The notes under the pieces were generated by a model. It searched no databases, was not told where the DNA came from, and worked only from the letters and a program-made list of their open reading frames with translations. Below, one piece after another: positions 50,626-60,344 of a DNA stretch of 64,000 nt. Position 1 is the first letter of the stretch. Every line of letters begins with the position of its first letter. Both the position numbers and the translations under genes were made by a program. Source of the DNA: Enterococcus aquimarinus (GTDB lineage Bacteria > Bacillota > Bacilli > Lactobacillales > Enterococcaceae); contig NZ_JXKD01000006.1 in assembly GCF_001885765.1 (NCBI RefSeq), positions 62,001 through 126,000 on the forward strand. Reading direction: 5' to 3'.

Positions 50626-52140
50626 TTATTTTGTTTCTTTGTAACTTGCCGTGAATTCATCGATAAGCGTTTGTCCGCCATTTTTCTTAAATGTCTCAAC
50701 CGCTTGATCAAAACCATCCATTTCAATTTCACCCATCATATATTTATAATAGGCATCACTAATTCCTTCCACTAATGTTGACCATTGGGTATTGTACGTT
50801 TCTGACGTTAATGGTTGCGACGGATCAACGATCGCATAAGCTTCATTGTCAGCGATTTTCTCATTCGCTAAGTTGACTAATGGGTCAGTCGATTTAAATG
50901 TTTTCACTAATTCAGATGGACGAGAAGAAGAAAATGGTTGTACTTCTTGTTGCCATTTCGTATCATCAATCTTTTCATATGCACCATCTGCATTGATTTC
51001 ATAGTGTACATCTTCGATTCCTTGCGTCATCAAGGTATACGGTTCTTCATCCATCAAATCATTAATAAATTGAAGCACGACTCTCAAATCTTCTTCTGTT
51101 TTCACTTTGTCTTTAGGAATGGCTAACCAACCACCCATTCCGCCATTTGTATCTGATAAAATCCGACGCTCGACATCGCCATAAGTGATATCGTTGATTA
51201 ATTCCCACTCCATGCCTTCTTGAGGCGTTCCTTTGGCACCATCGACATAGTTACGTGCTTCTTGTAACCCAGTAATCACAATCCCCCCTTTGCCTTGAAT
51301 AATGTAATCTTTTTGATCATTTTTAGCCATCACCGCAAAATCTGAATTCATCCAACCATTTTGATAAATGTCACGGAACCACTCCATCGCTTCTTTATAT
51401 TCCTCTTGCATAAAGGAAGGCAGGACTTGTTCATCTTCTGTTACAGTAAACCAGTTGTCTGCTCCAAAATAACCCGATAGCGAGCGGAAACCAACGTTAA
51501 ATGATTCATTACGTTCAACAAAGCCAACAGTATCATCTTTGCCGTTACCGTCAGGATCGTTTTCTGTGAACGCTTGAGCTACTTTCGCTAAGTCTTCGAC
51601 TGTATGAGGCACTTCTAACCCTAAATTTTCTAACCAATCTTTTCTTACCACTACCCCATAGCGAGCAATTGGTTTTTGGAAAGGAACGCCATAAATTTTG
51701 CCATTAATTCGAGAAGATTGGAGTCGTTCTTCTGAAATATTCGATAAGTTCGGATATTCTTGCAAATAGGGTTCCACATCCCAGAACATTCCTGACGCAA
51801 GCGAGCTACGAACGGTTGTATTCTTGATATCCGCTAGCGTCACAATATCTGTGAGTGAATTGGATGCTAGCGCTGCATTAATTCGTTCTGATTTTGAGGC
51901 ATCTGGTACCCAGCTAAAATCAATGTTCATGCCCGTATATTCTTCCAATTTATTCTCAACATCACCTGAAGGTGGAGCAGCTGTGTGAAGCATCGCCATC
52001 CATGAAATCGTATCTTTCGTGGATGCAGCTACTTCATTACCCCCTTTGTCAGTAGCAGAGCCGTCTGTCCCACCATTTCCACAAGCTCCTAATACTAACG
52101 CTGATAACAATAATGCACCCATGATTTTTTTGTTTTTCAT
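50626..52140 (-). CDS. Extracellular oligosaccharide-binding lipoprotein (LplA/YtcQ type)
   Basis: A 504-residue family-1 solute-binding protein with signal peptide and lipobox LGAC (cysteine about residue 20). Family marks: YTGMNIDFSWVPDASKSERI, SRINGKIYGVPFQKPIARYG and ADNWFTVTEDEQVLPSFM. It likely binds pectic oligosaccharides (galacturonan or rhamnogalacturonan fragments) for the two permeases encoded at 59106-61244; the ATPase (MsmX type) must lie elsewhere. It is the last gene of the minus-strand operon, some 7 kb from its permeases. Confidence 0.9.
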   Translation of the reverse strand: MKNKKIMGALLLSALVLGACGNGGTDGSATDKGGNEVAASTKDTISWMAMLHTAAPPSGDVENKLEEYTGMNIDFSWVPDASKSERINAALASNSLTDIVTLADIKNTTVRSSLASGMFWDVEPYLQEYPNLSNISEERLQSSRINGKIYGVPFQKPIARYGVVVRKDWLENLGLEVPHTVEDLAKVAQAFTENDPDGNGKDDTVGFVERNESFNVGFRSLSGYFGADNWFTVTEDEQVLPSFMQEEYKEAMEWFRDIYQNGWMNSDFAVMAKNDQKDYIIQGKGGIVITGLQEARNYVDGAKGTPQEGMEWELINDITYGDVERRILSDTNGGMGGWLAIPKDKVKTEEDLRVVLQFINDLMDEEPYTLMTQGIEDVHYEINADGAYEKIDDTKWQQEVQPFSSSRPSELVKTFKSTDPLVNLANEKIADNEAYAIVDPSQPLTSETYNTQWSTLVEGISDAYYKYMMGEIEMDGFDQAVETFKKNGGQTLIDEFTASYKETK

Positions 52141-52197
52141 TTTTTTCTTCCTTTCATTCTCTTTATTTTTTATTTGTTAAAGCTTTTAAGACCCTTT

Positions 52198-53775
52198 TTA
52201 TTCCTTGTTTGAACCATGTATCGGTGAATAATCAAAGAAAGCAAAGTCGGCATGAATTCCTTCTTTTAAATCTAGATCTTGCACTCCTATGCCAATAAAA
52301 TTGCCCGTAAAACCTCCAGCTAAAAAGAGTAAATCTTGTTCTTCACCTAATTTCGCCCAAGGTTCATTTTGAGATTGTCGCCAATAATAATTTCCTGTTG
52401 TTTCCTTGACAACGATTTTTAGATCGAGCGGTTGCTCCCTGAGAAGGACGACTGTCGAAAACAAAGTATGTTCGCCATTTTGACAACGCATCATGCGTAA
52501 GACGCGTCCTTGATCGTCATCAAATGTCAAATAGCCATATAAATAATTGCTTTCATTTAAATACAAGAATAGTCCCGCCATCTGATTAAATGTTCTTGGC
52601 ATAAACTCAAGTTGAGTCGTCGCTTCGAATGAAAAATCTTTTTGACGAATCGCAAGTAAATGATTTTCAAAAGATGATTGAGGAGATTCTCCTGAAACAA
52701 GCCGTAAATAACCAGGGCGACTCGTTACGTCACACCAATTCGAACTTGGTAATATGCGTCGTGCATTCCATTCTTTATTCAAAATGTTAGAACTAAAATC
52801 ATCGTGAAAAGCAGTATCAATTTGTTGTTCAATTTTTTTAGTTGTTTCGATTAATGTAACCGCTTCAGGTTTTGTGGTGCCGTTCGCTAAACGTAACCAA
52901 CCATCGGACGTCCATATGACTTCCTGAATCGCGGTTTCGCGTCCTAAAATGGCCTTCCCTTGAAGGGGTCGTGTCGTTAAATATGCCATGTACCACTTAC
53001 CGTTTAGCCCTTCGACTAAACTTCCATGTCCGGTACATTGAAGAGGTGAATCTGGTAGATTGCTTGCCGTCAACATTGGATAGTTTGGATCGAGTTCATA
53101 AGGGCCGGTAATCTTTTTCGCGCGACACACGGTGACACTATGATTCACCCCAGTCCCACCTTCCGCCGTGATTAAATAATAGTAACCATTTCTTTTATAT
53201 AGATGGGGCGCTTCCGTTTTAGCTAAAGCAGTCCCATCAAAAATCTTGTAGACTTCCCCAATTAATGTTTGGCTTATTGGATCATACTCTTGCAACACAA
53301 TCCCGGCTGATTTGTTGCTAGTCGTCATCCGATAATCCCATATCTCATTTAAAAACCAGTACCGGCCATCCTCATCATGAAACAACGAGGGATCAAACCC
53401 ACTCGAATTGAGATAAATTGGTTCACTCCAAGGTCCCGTCATTCTCTCAGCCGTCATCAAATAGTTATGGACATCTTTAAATGGCCGCGTCGTATTTTTA
53501 ACATCGGAATAAATACAATAAAATAATCCATCGCGATAACTCAATTGTGGTGCCCAAATACTTCCATCTTTTGGATTTCCTTTTAAATTCACTTGTTCAG
53601 TCAAAATATCCGTTAAGTGTGACCAGTTTACTAAATCATTTGATTGATAGACACGTAGTCCCGGTAACCACTCAAAAGATGAAACAACAATGTAATACGT
53701 CTCTTCTACTTTTAAAATAGTTGGATCAGGATTAAATCCTCTTAAAATCGGATTGTGAATTTGTGTTTGAACCAT
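52198..53775 (-). CDS. Glycoside hydrolase family 43 (beta-xylosidase/arabinofuranosidase)
   Basis: A 525-residue GH43 protein with a five-bladed propeller and a C-terminal beta-sandwich (from about residue 320). Catalytic residues: aspartate in GFNPDPTIL (about 17), aspartate in SSGFDPSLFHDE (about 130), glutamate in ALAKTEAPHLYKR (about 190). No signal peptide, so cytoplasmic. In this setting it would remove xylose or arabinose side groups from imported pectic fragments such as xylogalacturonan or arabinan. It lies 57 bp before the binding-protein gene. Confidence 0.9.
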   Translation of the reverse strand: MVQTQIHNPILRGFNPDPTILKVEETYYIVVSSFEWLPGLRVYQSNDLVNWSHLTDILTEQVNLKGNPKDGSIWAPQLSYRDGLFYCIYSDVKNTTRPFKDVHNYLMTAERMTGPWSEPIYLNSSGFDPSLFHDEDGRYWFLNEIWDYRMTTSNKSAGIVLQEYDPISQTLIGEVYKIFDGTALAKTEAPHLYKRNGYYYLITAEGGTGVNHSVTVCRAKKITGPYELDPNYPMLTASNLPDSPLQCTGHGSLVEGLNGKWYMAYLTTRPLQGKAILGRETAIQEVIWTSDGWLRLANGTTKPEAVTLIETTKKIEQQIDTAFHDDFSSNILNKEWNARRILPSSNWCDVTSRPGYLRLVSGESPQSSFENHLLAIRQKDFSFEATTQLEFMPRTFNQMAGLFLYLNESNYLYGYLTFDDDQGRVLRMMRCQNGEHTLFSTVVLLREQPLDLKIVVKETTGNYYWRQSQNEPWAKLGEEQDLLFLAGGFTGNFIGIGVQDLDLKEGIHADFAFFDYSPIHGSNKE

Positions 53776-53805
53776 CTGTTTGTTTACTTCCTTATCTATT
53801 TTATT

Positions 53806-54201
53806 TTATCTTTTCTTAAAACAAAGACCACCTGCTACGAAAAATGGGAAAGCCAGTACAAATGCTAAAAATTGACTCCCTAATAAGGTAACTAAACCGG
53901 TTACAATGTATAATAACCCCGTTAAACGGCGATCATATCGACTATTTAAAAATAAACTAGCAAGTGCCGTCGTCACCAAAACAAGGACCACTGTGATACC
54001 AAACCAATTTCCTAAGCGGTGGAAAAATTCTAATCCTTGTTCCACCGATATCTCGCTCAGTTGTTCGGCAAAGACAGGCAGAAAGATTTCTTCATATTGA
54101 ATACTCGTTAATTCGCGCATAATCAAAGAGAGTGGGCCTAAGATTAGCGTTACGAGTCCAGCTGTAATCCAACCGATCCATAATTCAAGTCTTCTTTTCA
54201 T
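53806..54201 (-). CDS. Small four-span membrane protein (DUF4064-like)
   Basis: A 131-residue protein with about three to four hydrophobic segments (residues 8-28, about 62-82, 90-128) and a short charged loop between. The C-terminal GLLYIVTGLVTLLGSQFLA resembles DUF4064. It overlaps the pectinesterase gene by 17 bp, so it is co-translated. No function is known; in this operon it may be a passenger or a membrane helper. Confidence 0.6.
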   Translation of the reverse strand: MKRRLELWIGWITAGLVTLILGPLSLIMRELTSIQYEEIFLPVFAEQLSEISVEQGLEFFHRLGNWFGITVVLVLVTTALASLFLNSRYDRRLTGLLYIVTGLVTLLGSQFLAFVLAFPFFVAGGLCFKKR

Positions 54202-55102
54202 TTATCTTCGCTCCTTCCAACGTCATCCAGCTCGCTCTTTGAGGTACGATTGCATAAGTACAATCTACTTCCTTATAGCACACGCTTTTTTGAGCTGTTT
54301 CTTTATCCCAATCATGCCAACCAGCACTCGTCAACCACTTGTCAAAGATACATTTTTCAAAACGAGTCTTTGCATGGTCACGCCACGGTCGGCCCAGATA
54401 ATACGGACTCTCACCTGAAATTTGACAGTTCTTAAAAATGAATCCTTCCGCTTCTTTTGGCGTGGAGGCAGCTGTTAGATAGTTCACTGTTGCCCTTTTC
54501 CGGCTATAAATGTGACAAGAAGTGAACAGGGCTTGCCCACCACCAAAAATAAAATCAATCGTTCCCGAAATCGTACACTCATTAAAATAAGACAGTTGCT
54601 GCGAAAAGACTCGAGAGCGCCAAGGACTCAGTAAGGGGGTTTCATCCTTAGTCATTATTGGTAAGGGACCTAAACATAATGTATCTTGATAGGCATCTAA
54701 AGAACAACGATTAATCGTGACATTGGTTCCTTCTATATAGAGTGCTACTGCTTGTGCTGCGACGTGATCTGGACCTGCCGTATTTTTGATGGTGATTCCT
54801 TCTAAAGTGACGTCTTTTGCATTGATAAACACTGTAGCGGTTTGAAAGGTCCCACGTAGTTCACCATTAGGCAGCACATCTTTGGCTGACCAATTGCCTT
54901 CAATCCTGACATCGCCAATACCGATGAGCGTTAAACCATCATTGTATATGCTGATATTTTCTTCATATACTCCAGGATAGACGATAATTTTTTGGATTAA
55001 TTTCTTTTTTGAAGCACAGACAATGGCTTGTTGAATCGTTTGATAATTGCCACTACCATCTTTTGCAACCGTTACAGATGCTGGCGTAAAAACTGAATCC
55101 AT
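54185..55102 (-). CDS. Pectin methylesterase (CE8), cytoplasmic type
   Basis: A 305-residue CE8 beta-helix. Catalytic residues: glutamine in AAQAVALYIEG, aspartate in AYQDTLCLG (about residue 138), aspartate in GTIDFIFGGGQALF (about 176), arginine in YLGRPWRDHAKTRFEKC (about 234). No signal peptide is present: the protein begins MDSVFTPASVTVAKDGSG. It would demethylate imported methylated oligogalacturonides. It overlaps the preceding esterase gene by 31 bp and the membrane protein gene by 17 bp. Confidence 0.92.
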   Translation of the reverse strand: MDSVFTPASVTVAKDGSGNYQTIQQAIVCASKKKLIQKIIVYPGVYEENISIYNDGLTLIGIGDVRIEGNWSAKDVLPNGELRGTFQTATVFINAKDVTLEGITIKNTAGPDHVAAQAVALYIEGTNVTINRCSLDAYQDTLCLGPLPIMTKDETPLLSPWRSRVFSQQLSYFNECTISGTIDFIFGGGQALFTSCHIYSRKRATVNYLTAASTPKEAEGFIFKNCQISGESPYYLGRPWRDHAKTRFEKCIFDKWLTSAGWHDWDKETAQKSVCYKEVDCTYAIVPQRASWMTLEGAKINEKKT

Positions 55103-55965
55103 CGTTCACGCATCTCCCTTGTTTCTTGGTGTCCACCATCTAATATTTCACATGCCCACTGATTACTTGCCTGTTGATCAAGATAACTTTGATGTAATCG
55201 CTTGTCCAAATCTGTCACTCCAACGAGTGGGCACAGAGGATCCACGCGCCCAATCAAGCATAGTCGTGCCCGCGGAACAATCAACTGTTGGATATCATTC
55301 GTCGTTAGCTGTTTTAAAATACCTGGAACGTAGTAATAAAATCCATGACGGTCTAAACGCTTTTCTTTTATCAACGCCTCATATTCCACTTGAGCGGCAA
55401 TGTCAACCACAACACGGATCCGTTCATCTAACGCTGCTAACCACCAGCTCATCATTCCGCCCATTGACATTCCCATCGTTGCCACTTTTTCTGGGTTTAC
55501 TTCTGGACGGTCCAGTAAGTATGTTAAAAATTGTTGATTATCATAAATCCGCATACCCCAAAGCGTGTGCCCCTTCAGAAGAAATTCTTTGAATAATTCA
55601 CTTTCTTTTTGTTTATTTCGTTCGCCAAATCCCCACATATCAATGACACCGACTGCATACCCTTGTTTTGTTAACGTTTGCAAAAAACTCATAGGCTGTA
55701 AATAATCGCTACTTTGAATCAGCTCTTCTTTACCTTTCGTAAAATCACCGCCATGCGAATGATTAAATAATACTAGTGGGCATGATTGAACTTGAGCGGT
55801 TGGAGGATACGCAAAGTATGCTGGAACGGTTTCAATTTCATTTAATTCTAGGAGGATTGTTTCTAACACATAATCCGGCGTGACCACTTTCGACAGAATC
55901 GTTGCGCGCGGCTCAACCACAAGTCTTGGTCCTAAACAAGTGAGAATTTTTGCTTTTATATCCAT
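55072..55965 (-). CDS. Alpha/beta hydrolase (probable pectic acetyl esterase)
   Basis: A 297-residue alpha/beta hydrolase. The nucleophile is in MGMSMGGMMSWWLAALDE (serine about residue 170), the oxyanion region is FNHSHGGDFTKG, VIDMWGFGERN is typical of acetyl-xylan esterase/dienelactone hydrolase-like folds, and histidine in DGGHQETREM closes the triad. No signal peptide. Position between GH28 and pectin methylesterase suggests deacetylation of pectic oligomers; this is context-based. The chosen ATG is 55963-55965, just after the GH28 stop. Confidence 0.82.
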   Translation of the reverse strand: MDIKAKILTCLGPRLVVEPRATILSKVVTPDYVLETILLELNEIETVPAYFAYPPTAQVQSCPLVLFNHSHGGDFTKGKEELIQSSDYLQPMSFLQTLTKQGYAVGVIDMWGFGERNKQKESELFKEFLLKGHTLWGMRIYDNQQFLTYLLDRPEVNPEKVATMGMSMGGMMSWWLAALDERIRVVVDIAAQVEYEALIKEKRLDRHGFYYYVPGILKQLTTNDIQQLIVPRARLCLIGRVDPLCPLVGVTDLDKRLHQSYLDQQASNQWACEILDGGHQETREMRERWIQFLRQHL

Positions 55966-55971
55966 CACTTT

Positions 55972-57273
55972 CTACTCAATTTTTTCTTGATTGGCATAGG
56001 AATCATGAATTTGGATACCTTGACTGTTCTCAATATGGAAGATTTCTCCCTCTACGCCGTCTAATGTTATCCGGTCAAAGCGGACGTTCGTCGCGCATCC
56101 AATATAAAATCCACTTTTTTGCATATCTTCAATTCCCGTCATCATTGCCGGTTTGCCAGGTATGGCATCTTTTGCCATTGAAATAGCAATATCATGGAAC
56201 GTGATATCGCTCACTGGTTGTTCCGTTAAACCATAAATAAATCCTGCTGATGCGTGGACATTACGCGCTGTAATATCCGCAAAGTGAATACGACGGAACA
56301 TTGGTGTTTCTTCTGTAATCGGATAGGCAGCTTTATCCCACACGTATTGATCTTTTCCACGTGGACCACAGAAATAATATAAATTCAAAATAAAGGGACA
56401 GCTAACGTTATCCATCACAATGTTACTGACGCGAATATCTTCAATCGTTCCACCACGACCGCGCCTTGATTTCAAGCGAATTCCGCGATCGGTGTCTTGG
56501 AATGTACAATTACTAATCGTTACATTTCGGATATCACCACTCATCTCACTCCCTAACACCACCCCACCATGGCCGTGAATCATATGACAATTCGTAATCG
56601 TAATATTCTCGCAAGACACCCGTTCTTTTGTGTCTTCCGTCCCTGCTTTAATTGCGATACAGTCATCGCCGACGTCAATTTGACAATTACTAATGCGTAC
56701 ATTTTTACACGATTCAGGATCAATACCATCTGTATTTGGGGAATCAGCAGGATTCTTAATTTTTACATTCTCAACGGTAACACCATGACACAAAATAGGA
56801 TTGACCGTCCAACTAGGTGAATTAATCATCGAGATATCTTTAATCGTCACATTTTCACACGAATCAAAACTGATTAATTTCGGTCGCGGATAGTTTAACT
56901 TTTCTCGCTCATTACGGAAAATTTGCCACCATTTTTGGCCATTTCCATCTAACAATCCAAATCCAGTCACCGCAATGTTCTGAACATTTTCGGCATATAA
57001 ACAAGAAGCATACACTTCACGCTTAACCCCTTCCCATCGCGAAATGACAACTGGATAATCTTCTTGATTATCAGAAAATTTTAACACACTACCTGGTAAC
57101 AAATGAAGCTCGATATGACTTTTTAAGCGCAATGAAGCCGTATAAAATTCACCGGCTGGTACACTTACACGTCCGCCACCTTTTGCAGCAACCGTATCAA
57201 TTGCTTTTTGAATTTTATCCGTCATTAATTCGCCATTTGGTTTCGCACCGAATTCTGTGATTAACACTTCCAA
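55972..57273 (-). CDS. Glycoside hydrolase family 28 (exo-type polygalacturonase-like)
   Basis: A 433-residue right-handed beta-helix. Family 28 motifs: SPNTDGIDPESC (about residue 195, first catalytic aspartate), VGDDCIAIKAG (about 218), HGHGGVVLGSEMSG (about 243) and DRGIRLKSRRGRGG (about 270). The wide variants around NTDGIDPES fit exo-acting or rhamnogalacturonan/unsaturated-oligomer enzymes. No signal peptide. It frees galacturonate residues from imported oligomers. It lies 3-6 bp before the esterase gene and 38 bp after GH105. Confidence 0.92.
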   Translation of the reverse strand: MEVLITEFGAKPNGELMTDKIQKAIDTVAAKGGGRVSVPAGEFYTASLRLKSHIELHLLPGSVLKFSDNQEDYPVVISRWEGVKREVYASCLYAENVQNIAVTGFGLLDGNGQKWWQIFRNEREKLNYPRPKLISFDSCENVTIKDISMINSPSWTVNPILCHGVTVENVKIKNPADSPNTDGIDPESCKNVRISNCQIDVGDDCIAIKAGTEDTKERVSCENITITNCHMIHGHGGVVLGSEMSGDIRNVTISNCTFQDTDRGIRLKSRRGRGGTIEDIRVSNIVMDNVSCPFILNLYYFCGPRGKDQYVWDKAAYPITEETPMFRRIHFADITARNVHASAGFIYGLTEQPVSDITFHDIAISMAKDAIPGKPAMMTGIEDMQKSGFYIGCATNVRFDRITLDGVEGEIFHIENSQGIQIHDSYANQEKIE

Positions 57274-57311
57274 CTTTCTTCCTCCTTACAAACTCATCAT
57301 TTTATAGAACG

Positions 57312-58415
57312 CTATTCAAGTAACGGTTCATTTTCAAGTGCGGCTTGCAAAAATGCCCCGTACCCTTTGAAATCATTCGTAATAATTGGTTCGCTGATAT
57401 AGTACACAAAGGAACCATCGCGAGCGTCTTCGCCACCCAGTCCAGCTACTTCACAATTTCTCGTTAAATTGAGCCATCCTTCATTGGTTAAAAAAACAAA
57501 TTCATTGACAACACCTTGATACGTTTCCTGACTAAAAGATCGCCATTCGTCGGACAATACTTCTAGTCTAAGCGCTTTAGCGGTCGCGTAAGCAATCATA
57601 CTGGAAGCAGAAGCTTCTAAATAATTTCCGTGCCGCTCCCCTTGGTCTAACACTTGATACCACACGTGTGTATTTTCATCGCGAACTTTTTTTAATGCCT
57701 TTAAGCACCTCACAAAGATTTCTTCTAACGTTTTCGTATCCGTTGAACCTTGCAGTAGTTCAATTGTATCGACCAGTGCCATCATATACCAACCCATTGA
57801 ACGTCCCCAAAAATTTGGTGATAAACCGGTTTGAGGATTTGCCCAAAATTGTTCTTTTTTTTCATCCCAAGCATGATACAACAGACCCGTTTGTTGATCG
57901 ACCGTCCGATTATAGCATAACTCAAAATGATGGATTACTTCTGCCATTCGTTCACCCTTTTTAAAAGTAAGCAAATATTCTGCTAAAAAAGGCGTTCCCA
58001 TGTACAAGCCATCTAACCAAATTTGATTGGGATAAATCTTCTTATGCCAAAAACCGCCTTCTGACGTACGAGGCATATTTTCTAATTGCTGAAATAATAA
58101 ATCTAGCGCTTTTTTGTACTTTTCGTTTTTGGTTTCTTTATACAATAAAAATAGTAATTTGCCGTTATTGACATAATCGATATTCATCGATTCATAGTTG
58201 TATCCTTTAATGGAACCATCTTCTTGAATATAATAATCCATTGTTTCCTGGATGTAATCATAATAAACAGCTTCATTTGTTTGAAGATAAGCCATTTTAA
58301 CGCCTTGTAGGACAACCCCTATATCATACGACCATTTCCCATGGTACGTTTTCGTTTGAGGTAAAATAGGATACCTTTCAAACAACGTCGTTAAAGCTAC
58401 TTGAGAAAGTTTCAC
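57312..58415 (-). CDS. Glycoside hydrolase family 105 (unsaturated rhamnogalacturonyl/galacturonyl hydrolase)
   Basis: A 367-residue (alpha/alpha)6-barrel of the YteR/YesR family. The catalytic aspartate is in IWLDGLYMGTPFLA (about residue 134); GLLYHAWDE (about 180), SPNFWGRSMGWYMMAL (about 204) and GNYLEASASSMIAYA line the pocket. It removes the unsaturated uronate from lyase-made oligosaccharides, feeding KduI. No signal peptide. Start ATG after GGAGGGA. Confidence 0.93.
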   Translation of the reverse strand: MKLSQVALTTLFERYPILPQTKTYHGKWSYDIGVVLQGVKMAYLQTNEAVYYDYIQETMDYYIQEDGSIKGYNYESMNIDYVNNGKLLFLLYKETKNEKYKKALDLLFQQLENMPRTSEGGFWHKKIYPNQIWLDGLYMGTPFLAEYLLTFKKGERMAEVIHHFELCYNRTVDQQTGLLYHAWDEKKEQFWANPQTGLSPNFWGRSMGWYMMALVDTIELLQGSTDTKTLEEIFVRCLKALKKVRDENTHVWYQVLDQGERHGNYLEASASSMIAYATAKALRLEVLSDEWRSFSQETYQGVVNEFVFLTNEGWLNLTRNCEVAGLGGEDARDGSFVYYISEPIITNDFKGYGAFLQAALENEPLLE

Positions 58416-58451
58416 GAACGTTATTCCCTCCTTCTATTTATCGTAATGTCT

Positions 58452-59084
58452 CTATCTTGATTCAAACATCACGTCTGAATCAACTTTTTCAGGAGTATAC
58501 TCTTTTAAAATCAACTTTCCAGCATATCCCAAAACAAAACCCACAAAGCCCACTCCCCAAATGATTAATAACGCAAGTGAAATCATCGATGCAATCATAT
58601 AGGCGACAATAATAATAGTCCAAGCTAAAATGGAATAATGTAAATAACCTAATCCGATTAAAGCCGCTCCTTGCAAAATTTCTCGTATCGTCTTAAATGT
58701 TGTTGCGGCCATCACCGTATAAATATGACTTGTCGCAAACAACACGATGACGAAGACGAGCACATTTGCGACTTGAAAGTACCATTGGCTTAACGTAAAT
58801 AAATTGATAATGACGATCGTAAAAACCGCTATAACTAGCCAACTAATCAGTAATGACTGACGAAACCGTTCTTTAAAAGCAGTATAGAAGCTGCGTGCTA
58901 CAGGAGGTTGTTCCCCTAAGCGTAACCACTTATCATAATAGGCCATCATTGCGTAAGTCGCCGGTCCTACTCCGAAAAGACCAAGTCCTAATAAGGTAAA
59001 TAAAATCCATAAGAAACTTAAATAAGCAATGATTAGAACGTTCGTCATATAGACATTGATTTTACTAATTTTCTCCATCGTCAT
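58452..59084 (-). CDS. DUF624 membrane protein (YesL-like)
   Basis: A 210-residue membrane protein with five to six spans. The pattern LGLGLFGVGPATYAMMAYYD (about residues 33-52) and FYTAFKERFRQSL is the DUF624 signature. Such proteins accompany LplA/B/C-type pectin and rhamnogalacturonan transporters (yesL in Bacillus) but have no defined role. 22 bp gap to the permease gene. Confidence 0.85.
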   Translation of the reverse strand: MTMEKISKINVYMTNVLIIAYLSFLWILFTLLGLGLFGVGPATYAMMAYYDKWLRLGEQPPVARSFYTAFKERFRQSLLISWLVIAVFTIVIINLFTLSQWYFQVANVLVFVIVLFATSHIYTVMAATTFKTIREILQGAALIGLGYLHYSILAWTIIIVAYMIASMISLALLIIWGVGFVGFVLGYAGKLILKEYTPEKVDSDVMFESR

Positions 59085-59105
59085 TTTCTCGTTTCCTTTC
59101 TGTCT

Positions 59106-60071
59106 TTAGTAAATCCCTTCTTCGCCCACTTTACGCGCTGCTTTATTTGCTAAGACAACTAGAACTAATCCGACTAATCCTTTAAATAGACCTACAGCCG
59201 TGGAATAACTTAGTTGACCATTTTGAATTCCGGCAGTATAGACGAACGTATCAAAAATTTGAGCGACTTCTTTATTCATTGGGTTCATTAATAGGAACAT
59301 ATGCTCAAATCCCATATCTAAAACGTGACCAATTTTCAAAATAAACAAGGTAATAATCGTTGGCCGAATACAAGGTAAGGTAATATGCCACATTTTACGT
59401 AGTTTTCCAGCGCCATCCATATCGGCTGCTTCGTATAATTGTTCATCCACATTGGTGATCGCCGCGAGATAAACAATCGTTCCCCAGCCCGCACCTTTCC
59501 ACATTTGCTGGAAAATATAAATCGGACGTAACCATTCCGTACTTGTTAAAAAGGAAATCTTTTCCCCACCAAAATAAGTGATGATATTATTAAAGACGCC
59601 ACCTTCTGTTGTTAATAGAACATAAAAAATCGAAACAACCACTACCCAAGACATGAAATGGGGTAAGTAAATCACCGTTTGGACAAATTTTTTAAATCTT
59701 GCAGCCCGTAATTCATTTAACATCAATGCTAGTATAATCGGAAATGGAAATGAAAAAGCAATATCCAAACCAAAAATGACGAGCGTATTTCTCATTAACA
59801 TGAAAAACGTATCTTCGGTAAATAGTCGAATAAAATGTTTCATTCCTACAAAGGGACTACCTAAGATTCCTAAAAAAGGTTGATAGTCTTGGAACGCAAT
59901 AATTAATCCTCCCATTGGAATATATTTAAAAATGACAAAATATAAGATTCCTGGGAAGAGCATGATATAAAGCGCTCGGTTTGTTTTAATTTGTGCCCAT
60001 TTTTTTTGACGTTTGATTGCTTTTATTTTTTTCTCATCTACTTGATTGGTTAATACTCCAGCTGTTTCCAT
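59106..60071 (-). CDS. ABC transporter permease, LplB/YteP type
   Basis: A 321-residue permease with six spans after a charged N-terminal tail. The cytoplasmic EAA loop is YEAADMDGAGKLRKMWHITL (about residue 210-229), which docks the ATPase. IMLFPGILYFVIFKYIPMGG is the typical first span. It forms the pectic-oligosaccharide importer with the divergently encoded permease at 60345 and the lipoprotein at 50626. First gene of the minus-strand operon. Confidence 0.92.
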   Translation of the reverse strand: METAGVLTNQVDEKKIKAIKRQKKWAQIKTNRALYIMLFPGILYFVIFKYIPMGGLIIAFQDYQPFLGILGSPFVGMKHFIRLFTEDTFFMLMRNTLVIFGLDIAFSFPFPIILALMLNELRAARFKKFVQTVIYLPHFMSWVVVVSIFYVLLTTEGGVFNNIITYFGGEKISFLTSTEWLRPIYIFQQMWKGAGWGTIVYLAAITNVDEQLYEAADMDGAGKLRKMWHITLPCIRPTIITLFILKIGHVLDMGFEHMFLLMNPMNKEVAQIFDTFVYTAGIQNGQLSYSTAVGLFKGLVGLVLVVLANKAARKVGEEGIY

Positions 60072-60344
60072 ACGACTGTTTCCTCCGTTTTCGTTTATTT
60101 ATCACATCCAAATCATAGTCGATATGTGAAATTACGTATATAATCATTTTAACACTTAGGAAAGCGTGTACATTATTTCAACAAAAGGATTCTTTCTTTT
60201 TTTATCAAAAAATATAAAAACCCTTACATACCAGTGTTTACAACAAATTGAGAAAGAATGAACATTTAAAAATGATTATATACGTTATCTCGAGGCCGTG
60301 ATAAAGTAACGATGATCAATAAAATGAATTAGGAGGAATATATT
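60072..60344. promoter_or_regulatory. Divergent promoter region of the two permease genes
   Basis: Two copies of a 20-bp element lie in inverted orientation: ATTACGTATATAATCATTTT at 60131-60150 and its inverted form AAAATGATTATATACGTTAT at 60269-60288 (19 of 20 identical). Each lies 56-59 bp from the nearer start codon. No good -35 hexamer precedes either, which suggests activator-dependent promoters. AGGAAAGCGTGTACA (60158-60172) is a cre-like site with two mismatches. Confidence 0.6.
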
